Assembly: GCA_029532415.1 (NCBI GenBank)
Contig: JAQOTA010000054.1
Coordinates: 2,108,001-2,172,000 of the forward strand
DNA: 64,000 bases
From: Marasmius tenuissimus
Lineage: Eukaryota; Basidiomycota; Agaricomycetes; Agaricales; Marasmiaceae
Direction of reading: 5' to 3'
The position numbers and the translations under genes are program-made. Under the pieces are notes generated by a model. That model was not told the origin of the DNA. It made no database searches and saw only the letters and a program-made list of their open reading frames with translations. Below are positions 22,641 to 33,268 of the stretch, in pieces (the stretch's first letter is position 1; the number at the start of each line of letters is the position of its first letter).

Positions 22641-25415
22641 TGGGCCCTCAGTCATGGACTCATGGCCAGTGCATTCAATGTGCCTGCCTGCCACATGTAT
22701 CTCCCCACAAATATAACAATCATTTGGCAACGCCTCAAATAGAGTATCTTCCACATTGGTCGAAATACCGGCGTTCTGAAGGTCGGTAATTGGGGGCTCG
22801 CGAGGAACTTACCGAGAAATGAGGGCGGGGACTGCAGGATGAACTCAAATGGGTGCTTGAAGAATTCTATTACGTGTCAAATCCCGAACTCGGTAAGTTC
22901 CTCGTCCCTTCGCGTCCACAACCTTTCACCTTTCACCTCTAGCACTTCAAACATACGCCCCATAGGGACTCGGAGCAGAATTTGAACCTTGCTTCGTCGG
23001 AGGATAGTTTAGCAAGAAAAGGCTCTGTCGTCCGTCCGATTGGCCTTCGACCGACATCCAACCACACTAACACCTCTCCAGTACCGCTTCCGGTGGTTTC
23101 GCGATTAAAAGACATACACTAACAAGCTGATTGAATTCCGCAGTCTACCCATCGAACATTTGTCGTCGCAATTTCGAGTTAACTTACGAGCAAGGTCACC
23201 AAGATCGTCATTTTGGAATGGAAGATGGCTAACGAGATGGCGAAGCCATCGGATGTACTATGAAGCCCACCTCCTCTATGTTCGCTCAATCCCCGACTTT
23301 CGTGCGCGTCTATGCAATATTATCGCCTGACCAACGCCAGAAGAGGTCTTCCGAACAGCTCAATTTGACATCCGCCATTCGAAGAATATTTGGATCAATT
23401 CGATAGCTTCGTTCCTGTTGGCATAGTCCATTCTACGTGATTCTACGTCTCCCGGATGTTCTGAGATCTCGTGACCCGAACTCGCTGCCGTACAGTGTAT
23501 ATCTGCTGGGTATATAGGCTCCCGGCATGGACTCTCTCCACCACTCACTCACTCTAAGCCCCCTCAAGAGAAATGCAAGGTGCAGCTGAAATCGCGTGAG
23601 TAGCTTTCCCCCAATGTCTTCTTCTCTGCTACTGACATGGCGATGGACCATAGGCATGGCCCGATGTTCATTGGGCTCCTCGTGAACGTGCTGCTTTATG
23701 GGATCATGATCACGCAGGTGTATCTCTACTTCAGCAGCTACAAAAAGTGCCGGTACTCTGCAATACTCTGTGAACAACGCTGTACTGAGATACTGGGTCT
23801 ATCACAGGGATAAGACGTGGATAAAGCTTTTCGTACGTCCTCCTCAAACCTTTCGAGCTCTTCTCATCCAGGCACCAGGTTCTTCTACTACTCCTGTGCG
23901 ATACCGTGAACTCTGTTTTCGACTCCGTGTATCTATATGGATCTCTCATCCTTCACTTCAGTACGTTCTGGCCGAACTTTGATCTCAGTTTGTTTGCTCA
24001 TTCTATGTTTAGACGAGGTGGAATACCTGGGCAAGGCAAATTGGGGTGAGTCGCCCACCTCGTAACACATTCGCTCCCACTAACGCAATCGGTCAGTTTT
24101 TGCTACAGGTACGGGATTAGCGGAGCCACAGAACTCCTAACTGATTATTTGTCCTGGCTAATCATTCTTTTCCCTTCTCGACGAATAGACCCTGTGATGA
24201 CTGTGAGTGTCAACTCCACCCTTCTCTGTACGGCAATGTGGGGCTCATTGGCATTGTTTTTAGGCCATAATCGCGATTTTAGTCCAGGGCTTCTTCGCGT
24301 GGAGAATCCAGGTTCTCACCGGTAACAAGTGGTTCGTGGGTACGGTGGTTGCCACCTCTCTGGCAGGCTTTCGTATGTGCCCCCCCTGTCCTTCGCGCCA
24401 GTCTCAAGCTCAATCAAATACCCAGTCGGCGGAGTTATTACATCTGTTGAGGTTGGCCGCACTCCAGAATTTGTAAATTTCCGGGACTTCAAGGTACTTT
24501 ACTCTTATCGCGCTCCGTCCCCCCTTCCTGATATCATAGCATAACCAAGTGGGCGGTCATAATGTGGTTAGTCGGCTCTTGCTGCGGGGACATTATGATC
24601 ACTTTCATTCTTGTGTGGCATCTGTAAGTACTTCCCAGGTATAGCCGCTCCAACATCAGGTTAACTTTGTAAACCTAGAGTGGGTTTGTTCATCTTGTCG
24701 AGAGGGCGTCGTTATTGACACCAGAGAAAGCGTGGCCATAAGACGGGGTTCCAAGCATCGGACGCGGTGGTAGATCGCATCATCCGAGGTGCGTGCAACG
24801 ACTTGGAGATTTAGCCCCCATCCTTTGACTTCCTAACTGGTTGTTCCCTCTGCAGTTACCGTCCAGACCGGACTCATCACAGCCGTTTGCGCTATTATAG
24901 ACCTTGTTCTTTTCCTCGTTGACGTGCGTGTCTTTCTCCCTTCCTCACGACCATAACTGATACATTATATTTTCCGTTCTATAGCCCACCGGACTGTACG
25001 TATTACTTCGTGGGTTCTCAGGATCTGACTGACCTATACCCCGGATCAATCCAGACACCTTATTTTCAACTTCCCGTTGTCCAAACTCTACACCAATTCA
25101 CTCATGAGTAGCTTGAACTCCCGTGGTACATGGAACTATAGTCAAGGCGCCAACGTCCGGTATGTCGGATCTTTGGCTTCTGGTACTCCAAACCAAGACC
25201 AACAGGGGTCGATTAAGATGGTGAGTACCCGATTTGTTTTGGACCGTGCACAAGAAACGCGTCCTAGTCGATGAGAGAGACTCAATACCGGGTCTATTTT
25301 TGTCTTCTAGCAGGACCTCGACGCGTGTTCAAAAGTCTTCGTTCACGTCGAGTCGCAGCAAATACGAGATGTTGAAAAGGCCACGAACGCATCGACGACG
25401 GCGACAAGTGACAAG
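22460..25415 (+). repeat. tandem duplication block B
   Basis: Direct-orientation partner of 18390-21365. Coding exons remain alignable codon by codon, with many third-position differences (for example GCGGTTGTGGAT versus GCGGTGGTAGAT). Intron bodies and the upstream region have diverged more. The pattern implies an old duplication whose coding part stayed under purifying selection. Confidence 0.8.
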
Positions 25416-25445
25416 GAGAGTTCGATTGAGAGGGATTCCTCCTAA
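23573..25445 (+). CDS. DUF6534-type multi-pass membrane protein, copy 2
   Basis: Paralogue of the 19517 gene with the same exon order. It starts MQGAAEIA-HGPMFIGLLVN, then LLYGIMITQVYLYFSSYK. Exons for the CDTVNSVFDSVYLYGSLIL segment, the GGVITSVEVGRTPEFVNFR segment and WAVIMWLVGSCCGDIMITFI follow. Next are KRGHKTGFQASDAVVDRIIR and VTVQTGLITAVCAIIDLVLF, then LSKLYTNSLMSSLNSRG. The acceptor before KRGHKTGF can be read at 24725-24726 (AG then A), which restores phase after the donor in CT-GTAAGT; this makes an intron of roughly 100 nt. The C-terminal tail diverges from copy 1 (ends SSIERDSS) and stops at 25443-25445. About seven membrane helices are expected; function unknown. Confidence 0.78.
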
Positions 25446-25707
25446 GTTGATAGTGCAACAATTGTACCAGAGTAGGTTTCGATAGACCGCTCGACTTCGT
25501 ATTCTGTTCTTGACATGTAGTGTAATTAATATTGTTCCACCTAATACTTGTACCTCCTTTCATTCTTTTATCCGTTGATGGGGGAATATCTCGCATTCTT
25601 GTTTGTCAGAGTCTACGCCCTTTGATCGGGACAAAGTTTGTAAGTACAACATAACACATACATAGATACATCAGCTCCAACGCATTATACACCCTGCCGA
25701 AAAACAA

Positions 25708-27015
25708 TCACGCAGCGACCACTTGGGCTGGAGCACTCTCAAGACCATTTGCATACTGGAAGTCGCCCGAGTTCTCGTACTGAATGTATGAATAAAAAAA
25801 GGGCGAATAAATTAGCCCGACCCGCGCAACGTCAAAGCTAATAACTGTCAAACGACATACCTCCCACATGTCGACGGCAACTTGACAGCTCTCCTTCACA
25901 ACTTGTGGGGAATCCTCGCGGTTCATCCACTCGGTGATGTGGGGGAGAACCTCTGGCGTCCCGATACCACCGAGTGCCTCGGCTGCTTCGTGACGGACCA
26001 TGTCCGATTCTTTCGAGTCTCGTAGAACGTTAAGGAGTGCGGGGACGGAGTGAGGCGAAAGAAGCTGGCCGAAGACGAACGCGATTTCATGTCTGTACGT
26101 GTATAATTTAGCATCAATAAGCTCTTCCCGAACGCGGATTCAAGAGGAAGACTAACTTAAAGAGAGCACTGTCATCAGAAAAACCGGCCGCGAGAGCATC
26201 GACTGCAGCTGCAGAACCGATATTGCGGAGTGCGAACATGGCACGGTAGCGCTCGAAGAGGGGTATTTTCGTGTCAAGAAGTTGGGATCGGAGAGTGTCG
26301 ATGTTGTCTTGTGTAACGTCTTCAGGTTTCGGGGCACCAAAGATCAGTTTGGATGTAGCTGGTGCGGGGTCGATGGAGGTATAGAGCCTGAGAGGGACGG
26401 CTTGAGTGTTGATTTTTTTGAAAAAGGTGAGGGTAAAGACTGACGGTATGTGTTCCTCATCCGCCTGAGTATCCAATACTTTTCTACCTTCCTCAGACTG
26501 GTCCCACTTGATTCTGTCAAGTGCGATTTCGCAGGTCTCTCGCACTGCTCTCTCAGGATCGTTCAAGAACTCTTTGAGAATCGGTATCGAGTCTACAGAT
26601 GATATCGCCCCCATAGCTTCGGCTGCCTGCGCACGAATGAGTCCTCATTATTTAGAAAATTGCTGTTGGCAATGGCCCACCTCGTGCCTAACCATCGGGT
26701 CTTCATTCGCGTCTCTTAAGACTGCCTCGAGCACAGGAAGAGCGGAAGTTTTCTTTGTCTGGCCAAGGCAATAAGCCAACTCATGTTTGAGAAGTGCAGA
26801 CGGGTCCTGGAATCCTGGTCATCGGTATCAGAAGAGGTCAATGTCCAAAAGTAGAACGTACCTTTCGAGATTATCTGTACTGCCTGCTCCGACTTGAGGG
26901 ATTTGAGAGTAAACAGAGATCTGAATCTATTGTGAAGGGGAACATTTCCTGAGGTATTCAATAGAGATTCTTCGAGATTCTTAAGTTGTTCTGCAGAGAC
27001 AGAAGTGGTCGACAT
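25708..27015 (-). CDS. LIA1: deoxyhypusine hydroxylase (HEAT-repeat di-iron enzyme)
   Basis: This enzyme performs the second step of hypusine synthesis on translation factor eIF5A, hydroxylating deoxyhypusine. All four His-Glu iron-binding pairs are visible after splicing: LLKHELAYCLGQ, MVRHEAAEAMGAI, LFKHEIAFVFGQL and MVRHEAAEALGGI. They lie in two symmetrical HEAT arms, separated by a linker (VPLRLYTSIDPAPATSKL). The N-terminus is MSTTSVSAEQLKNLEESLLN, and the protein ends SAPAQVVAA at 25708-25710. Several short introns interrupt it, one of them (about 26635) between RHE and AAEAMG. It is divergent from MRT4 with only 77 bases between start codons, an arrangement that pairs two translation-related genes. 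Very high confidence. Confidence 0.95.
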
Positions 27016-27092
27016 GATGATCGCTCGATGAAAAAATTAGCGATTACCAAATCCGGCAATTACAAGCTACCATTCTTTTTTCCTGAACACCC
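27016..27092. promoter_or_regulatory. shared divergent promoter of LIA1 and MRT4
   Basis: Only 77 bases separate the two start codons (27015 minus and 27093 plus), so both leaders and the core promoter must be compressed here or overlap the genes. Plus-strand T-rich tracts precede MRT4. No TATA box is obvious. Confidence 0.6.
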
Positions 27093-28086
27093 ATGCCGAA
27101 GTCAAAACGTTCAAAGGTCGGTGAGTAGAGCTCGATTTCTTTCGATTTTCGCATTTGCTCATATAACTTTAGTATCCTTGACTAAGGTCGACAAAAAGAA
27201 CAGAGCCCATAAGGAAGCTCAAATCACTCTGGTCAGACCTATCGCTCCGTTCAAAATCGCAAACCTCATCAATGTTCATACCAGATCCAAGAAAATGCCG
27301 ACAAGTGGAAGTACTGTTGGCTCTTTGAAGTTCGCGCTTTCCGCAATGGACACCTGCAGACCGTTAGAAAGCTATGGAAAGGGTATGTTGCACATGCCTA
27401 TCACTTTTGCAGGGAAAACGATAATAACGGCGATGAGTGCGTGATAGAACTGCGCGTATATTTTTCAGTCGCTCAGCTCTTTTGGCAAAGGCGTTAGGAA
27501 CCACCCCGGAGGAGGAGCATAGAATGGGGATCCATAAACTTGCGCAAGTACGTGACCTACTGTTTTTTTTTACTGCGGCACTTTTTTTTTCTCAACTTTG
27601 CCCGATCGACAGCAAATACAAGGAGAAGTCGGGCTGCTGTTCACCGACTCAGAGCCTCAAGAAGTGATAGAATGGTTTGCCGACTTCCACCCCCCGGACT
27701 TTGCACGATCAGGAAACGTTGCAACACGGACGGTCGTTCTGCCTGCAGGACCTGTCATGCAACACCATTCAGATCCGCCGGAGCCCTTCCCACATAACGA
27801 AGAACCTCAACTACGAAAGCTCGGGCTCAGTACGAGAATGAACAAGGGTGTACCGACAATAGACGTCCCCCACAAAATTTGCGAAAAGGGCAAAACATTA
27901 ACATCAGAACAGGCGCAATTGCTGAAGCTGGTTGGTGAAAAAATGGTTGAATTCAAAGTCGGCCTGTTGGCTCGATGGGATGCAGCGACCGGGGAAGTTA
28001 CCACACTGGAAACGCGCTCATCGAAGGAACAGAGCTCGGCTGAAGAAACTGGAAGCGATGATGAAGACGCAGAGATGGACGAGTGA
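27093..28086 (+). CDS. MRT4: ribosome assembly factor Mrt4 (uL10/P0-like)
   Basis: Starts MPKSKRSKV, then spliced VSLTKVDKKNRAHKEAQ. DKWKYCWLFEVRAFRNGHLQ and TVRKLWKG follow, then SRIFFSRSALLAKALGTTPE, the EEHRMGIHKLAQ segment and GEVGLLFTDSEPQEVIEWF. ATRTVVLPAGPVMQHHSDPP, LRKLGLSTRMNKGVPTID and TSEQAQLLKLVGEKMVEFKV come next. This is the L10/P0 fold and second domain of Mrt4, the nuclear placeholder for stalk protein P0 on pre-60S particles. The acidic tail ends DDEDAEMDE at 28084-28086. Introns fall after SKV, within the DKW region, after KG and after KLAQ. Length fits the family. Confidence 0.94.
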
Positions 28087-28389
28087 TTTCTCGTTCAGGT
28101 CTTCATTCACTGTACACTATCTTTGCCGGGATTTCACTTGTGTTCAAAAGTACCTTATATATATTCGCTTCAGTGTACAATGCCATGAGCTGAGTACCGA
28201 GTGCTGAGCGCTGAGCTTATAAGTTTCCCTTCGTGGGACTTTCAGCAAGAGGCGCCTTATATTCAACCAGTCAACCAACCGGATCACTGGTACTACATAG
28301 GCAATTGCGCAATGAGGTTTCCCCTTCCTCTATTGGGTCTTTCGACTCAAATACCCTTCTCTTATCGAGATAATCCAAGCTCTTCATCA
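28087..28389. other. intergenic between MRT4 and DPP5-like gene
   Basis: About 300 bases. An upstream in-frame ATG at 28312 would add MRFPLPLLGLSTQIPFSYRD before the chosen start. It is mildly hydrophobic but not a convincing signal peptide, so I treat it as leader sequence. Confidence 0.4.
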
Positions 28390-31300
28390 ATGTCGTTCCA
28401 GACCGACTTCCAGTTCAAGGAAGGGTCAGATATATTCTCTCCCAACGATCTCATCGAGTTGGGACGACCTGGTGCAGGGCAAGCCAACCAAGGTGGTGAT
28501 CTTGTAGTCATACCTTTCAGCAAGTTCTCGTTCGAGACGAAGGAGTACGTTGTCCAAGACTTGGAAAGAAGCGCGACAAGAACTGACAGTAACTGCGTAG
28601 AAACAAGAAGACCATTTACATCGCGCCGTTGGAGTCTACTATGAAGCCGTATGAACTTCCGGTGCGTCTCGTTATCGTCTCATCAGTGGACCTCCTTGCC
28701 GAGAACTATCTATATTGTAGCTGGCCAAGAGTGGGGAAGCCTTCTGGCTGTCCCAATCCACGTTAGGTCATGTCGTGGAGGGCGATGACAAGACTCTGGA
28801 CCTGTACACCATCAATGTCATTTACAGCGCTCCCACTGCCCAAGATACAGTCGGTACTCTCAGCACGGAATCACCAAAACTTGTCGGTACTTTCCCCACG
28901 GACAGCGCTACCAATTTCCGCTATTCGACCCTGGGTCGTCGATTGGTCTTCTCAGACTATGTGTATAGCGACGGGAAGCTCGAAAACGTCAAGGAGAACG
29001 ACAAAGCATACGAAGAACGCGGCAACACTGCGATGGTCTACGATACTACCTATGAAAGACATTGGGATACGTGGACGGGACCCAAGTCTCAGTCGTTGTT
29101 CAGCGTCAAATTGTGGGAGGATCCTGCTCACGAATGGCACTTCAGTTCAGAGTTCACAAACCTCCTGGAGGGAACTGGACACGTACGCTTCGCCTTCTAG
29201 ATCGTTCCCATACCCTCGTGAATTCTGATCGTGCCTTCTCTAGAGCTCACCCGTGGAACCTTTCGGCGGAACCGACGATTTCGATGTCTCGGGGGAGCAA
29301 GTCATCTACACAACCTTAGCTTCCGAATCCGCAGATGCCTGGCATACTAAGCAAAACGTGTGTTCGTCTGTCTTTATTGGGCAAAGCATCTTCTGAAGAC
29401 GAACACAGGTTTACGTGGTGGACATCGCTGGAGGGAAGAAGCCCCGCGAACTGACGTCTGGTGATCAAGGTGCTACTCATAGCCCAGTTCTCAACGAAGA
29501 CGCCACAAAGGCAGCCTGGCTGGAACTCGATGAGGACGGTTATGAGGCCGATCGGTACGTCTCCCTCGCGTTTGCTGAGTGCTTATCTTATTCTCTTATG
29601 GCGTGATTTAGTGCAAAGATTGTCATCTACGACCTTACGAAGAACGTCAGGTTCACCCTGACCCAACAATGGGATCGTTCTCCAGCCGAGCTCGCGGTGA
29701 GTAACCTATGTCTAAGTAGTTACCAAAGTCACACTACTGATTCAACTACCCACAGTTCGCAAAGGAAGGAGACTTCCTCTACTTTACAGCGGGAGACAAA
29801 GCTCGCGTCAAAGTCTTCGTTCTTCCCATACCTCCTACTCCCTCTGAATCCACAACCAACCCCAAGCTCCCACCCAAATTTAGCACTCCAGTTGTCATCT
29901 CGGACGACGCCGCTGCTTCCGGTCTTCAGACACTCTCTTGGGGCAAGTTGTTATTCACTAAGTCGTCCCTCACCAGCCCGAACGACGTCTTCCACATCCG
30001 CGGCCTCAAGGAGCTTCACACTGAGATCGAACAGAGCGACGAGCCTGTGAAGTTCAAGGGAAAGATTGAACAGATTACCCGTTTCACGGCTGACGACCTC
30101 AAAGACAAGAATCTGGGCGCTGGGGAGGACTTTTGGTTCAAGGGCGGTGACGACAACGACGTACATGGATTTTTCATCAAGCCGAAGGGCTGGAAAGAAG
30201 GCGAGAAGAAGAAGTGGCCCGCCGTGCTGCTCATCCATGGTGGTGAGTTGTTAGATCGGATTGAGTACTCTTGCCAGACACGAGAACGTACCCCGTTTTA
30301 GGTCCCCAGAGTGCCTGGGAGGATCAATGGTCGACTCGCTGGAACCCGAATAGTGAGCTGATTTGTGCTCGGTTACGGATGTCCGTTCATTAAACAATCG
30401 CCTCCGTCGTACAGTCTTCGCCCAGCAAGGCTACTTTACGGTGTTCATCAACCCGACCGGCAGTACGACCTTTGGTCAAAGTACGTCTTGATTAGTTATA
30501 TCACGAACCAATGCTGACTATGTGTGCAGACTTCACTGATGCTATTGCGCGTGACTGGGGAGGCAGACCTTTCGTTGACCTCATTGCCGGATGGAAGTAT
30601 ATCCTGGAAAAGCACCCGGAGGTGAGCAAGCTATACACCGTAGTAATACCTTGCTTACAAGCGTCCAAAGATCGATCCCGACCGAGCCGTCGCGGCTGGT
30701 GCCAGCTGGGGTGGATATGCTATCAAGTACGCGAAACCCCTATCCCCGTTGTCTCGACTGAGTCTCATCGCCCGCCAGCTGGATACAAGGACATCCCGAA
30801 TTTGGATTCGGATTCAAGGTGCGATTATCGTGTATAGGCTCCACGTTGGATTCTCATGCTAAGTATATTTGTCCATCAGGCTCTCGTGTGCCACGATGGA
30901 GTGGGTACTCCGTTTGCTTCTTTTGTTTTGATCCCTGATCATGATGTCCAGGTGTTTGACTCGAACTATAACGGGTATTCTACTGATGAGCTATTCTTTG
31001 TGAGTTTGATTACGGATGGTATCATTTTCCGAGAAATTCACGCATCTGTTTCGCGTCCCAGTTCAATCACGAATGGGGAGGCCGGTACGCACCGTTGTTT
31101 CAGTACAGCGCGCACTCATCATTCATACGGTTGATCTACCTCATCATCTAGACCTTGGGAGGACAATAGCTGGAAGCTATCACAAAAGTATGTTTATCCG
31201 GCGCTCGAAACGGACATGAATATCCGCTGCCCTTCCGGGACTGACATGTGTTACGTCGGCTTCTTAGGTATAGCCCTTCAAACTTCGTGAGCAAGTGGTC

Positions 31301-31636
31301 AACGCCCCAGCTTCTCATTCATGGAAGCAAGGACTATCGTCTTCCCGAGACCGAGAGCATCGGTGCATTCCATGCTTTACAGCAGTAAGCAGAAACTCGT
31401 TTCATCTACATCTTGATTGTTTTCTGAGTTGATACCTTAGGCTGGGAATCCCGAGTCGACTCGTCGTGTTCCCTGATGAGAACCATTGGGTCCTCAACCA
31501 TGGCAACAGGTATGTACTTTATATCTTGATGGAGTGTTTTGGCGCTCTGCTGACCCGGGATGGTACTAGCCTCAAATGGCACTATGAAGTGTTCCGATGG
31601 TTTGACAAGTTTGTGGGCGAGGGAAAGTCTCAATAG
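28390..31636 (+). CDS. prolyl oligopeptidase-family (S9C) dipeptidyl peptidase 5-like protease
   Basis: A large multi-exon serine peptidase. The N-terminal half is a beta-propeller (MSFQTDFQFKEGSDIFSPND start; LAKSGEAFWLSQSTLGHVVE; YDTTYERHWDTWTGPKSQSL; YVVDIAGGKKPRELTSGDQG). The C-terminal half is an alpha/beta hydrolase: WPAVLLIHGGPQSAWEDQW, GYFTVFINPTGSTTFGQ and FTDAIARDWGGRPFVDL. The nucleophile motif is G-A-S-W-G-G-Y (around 30695-30722), the acid lies in LLIHGSKDYRLPETES, and the histidine is in FPDENHWVLNHGNS. It ends KFVGEGKSQ. The triad and propeller layout match fungal dipeptidyl-peptidase V (DPP5). With the start at 28390 there is no clear signal peptide, suggesting an intracellular form. 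At least 12 introns. Confidence 0.9.
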
Positions 31637-32069
31637 GAAAAGCTCGATTAGGATTGAGGGGAAATATCTAGGATCATTCTCAAATTGACTTCTTTTGTTC
31701 CGTTTTGGAGTTCGCGCAAATGGTGCGAAAACAAAACAAAAGGGTTCGTTCGTTCGTTCGACTACATCTCCAACATCAAAACATCAATGCTACAACATCG
31801 GGTCCGTTGCGAATAGTCCGTTCAAGAGTAAGGTAATAAAAAGGGTAAGTAGACTGTAAGTTATACGTGCACTAGGGGGAATCTTTTTGTGGAACGAGTA
31901 AGGTACGTGCCGTCTAGTATCCGTTTCTCTGGGGAGAAGAAAGGGTGAAAGAGAGGGGCATCGGTATGAAGTCAGGAAATCGTCAGAGGGTTCAAGAAAA
32001 TCGGTTCAAGGTAAACGAATCGAAACGTGTCCGTATGTCCATGAGATATGTGGAGTGGAAGTTGTCCGT
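31637..32069. other. convergent intergenic spacer
   Basis: About 430 bases between the peptidase and the minus-strand secreted-protein gene. It contains a short TTCG microsatellite (about 31745-31760). No gene is seen; a 65-codon ORF at 31945 lacks support. Confidence 0.45.
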
Positions 32070-32720
32070 CTACTGCGTGGAGGTGCCGTTATACACGAGC
32101 TCATTGATCGCAAGGCTGACTCGCATGCCGACAGAACCCTAAGGAGCCAAAATTAGCATTCTTTCCTCTCGATAGACTTCAAATTCCCGATACTCACAGT
32201 ACCCGTAGCGTATTCCTCCATAACGGCGAGGTACACGGTCTGGTTGCTGGCGGGAGCGCCTGCACCGAAGCCTCCGGGGTTCTTAGAGAAGTCAGGCATC
32301 ACCAGTTGGGTGGGTGGCTGGTTCGTGGGAGAGGGGTTGCCTGTAGATCGTACCGATCATTGTGGCGTTAGCAAAAAAAAAGATGAAATGAACGTGGTGT
32401 AGGTGAAGCCACATACCAGGGTAGTTGGGAAGAGCCCAGCGGCCGTAAAAGTGCCCCGTGGCAAAGTCCTCGTCGACAAACCATCCGGCTGGTTTTGAGG
32501 TAAAGAGGTAGACGTTGAAGTTGAAGCTCGAAACGCCATAGTCGGCTTTTGTGTCGTATAGGAAGTCGAACGACTGCCCCGGGGCAATGACACTCCCGCT
32601 CTCAGGCTTGACGATCACGCCTGAGGATGGGCTGGTGGGAGGACTACGCCTGGACGGGGCAGCCGCGACCAGGGAGAACAAGGTGAGGAGACAGAGAGTG
32701 ACTGCTTTAACGAAGTACAT
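32070..32720 (-). CDS. small secreted cysteine-free protein, copy 1
   Basis: MYFVKAVTLCLLTLFSLVAA is a classical signal peptide. The mature part reads GVIVKPESGSVIAPGQSFDF, ADYGVSSFNFNVYLFT, then spliced PNYPG-NPSPTNQPPTQLVMP, DFSKNPGGFGAGAPASNQTV, YLAVMEEYATGT and GSVGMRVSLAINELVYNGTS, stopping after STQ at 32070-32072. The mature protein has no cysteine, is rich in beta-type sequence and carries N-glycosylation sequons (NQT, NGT). A clear paralogue lies at 50360. It resembles a family common as extracellular proteins of unknown role in Agaricomycetes. A candidate TATA element (TATAAAG on the minus strand, about 32816-32823) sits roughly 95 bases upstream of the ATG. Confidence 0.85.
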
Positions 32721-33268
32721 GTTTGCGGGGATGGTATGTACTGAGCCTTTGTTCGAGGGGGGAAGAGATGTACCAGGTGGTGGGGATGAGAATCTAGAGC
32801 TCCTTTCAGCCTACGCTTTATATCTCACAAAAAGAAGACCTCGTGGGGACGAGAAATTTCTGCAACGGCTCTGACGGCTCGGTGGAGGTTGCATAGCCCG
32901 TAATCAGTAATACTGATCCGTCCGCCCCTACCTCATCTCTATTGACTCCAATGGATGATGGATCAACCAAACGGAATCTGCCGAACACAGAAAGGTCGGG
33001 CAGGTACGCCCGTAAGAATCCGTCAAAGCGTACGCAGTGCTCATCCTGTGCTTTATCTCCTTCCTTCGCACTCACTGTGGAAGGGGACACACGGAGAGAA
33101 CAATAATCTGCTTACTGGTACCTTGCGAGAAGGCCTTCGATCCGGAGTTCTGGCCTGAGAACGAGGGTCGCGAATGGCCGAGACAAATCCGAGTTCAATT
33201 CTCAGCTTCCTCCAATCCCATGAAATGTGAAAAAAGCCGGTAGAATGCGACAACGAGTACACAGAAAG
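32721..33268. promoter_or_regulatory. promoter region of secreted-protein gene; RPT5 3' flank
   Basis: About 550 bases. The left part contains a minus-strand TATA-like GATATAAAGC (about 32815-32824) placed for the gene starting at 32720. The remainder is the 3' flank of RPT5. Overlapping short ORFs on both strands show no family. Confidence 0.5.

Larger units (their letters stand above)
21535..23572. other. spacer between the duplicated DUF6534 genes
   Basis: About 2 kb without a supportable intact gene. 21700-22082 is a MITE. 22460-22700 is a decayed copy of the TMA23 5' region. 22560-23572 is the duplicated upstream region of DUF6534 copy 2. Between 22085 and 22455 I see nothing recognisable. 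Confidence 0.5.

Noticed and set aside
28312..28389. N-terminal extension giving the DPP5-like peptidase a signal peptide
   Set aside because: MRFPLPLLGLSTQIPFSYRD is only weakly hydrophobic and lacks a clear cleavage region; the ATG at 28390 begins the family-like sequence.
31740..31765. TTCG tandem repeat as a possible regulatory array
   Set aside because: Only a few units long; an ordinary microsatellite in a 3' flank.
32822..33090. 90-codon minus-strand ORF between the secreted-protein gene and RPT5
   Set aside because: It overlaps the candidate promoter, shows no family resemblance and shares its bases with plus-strand frames.
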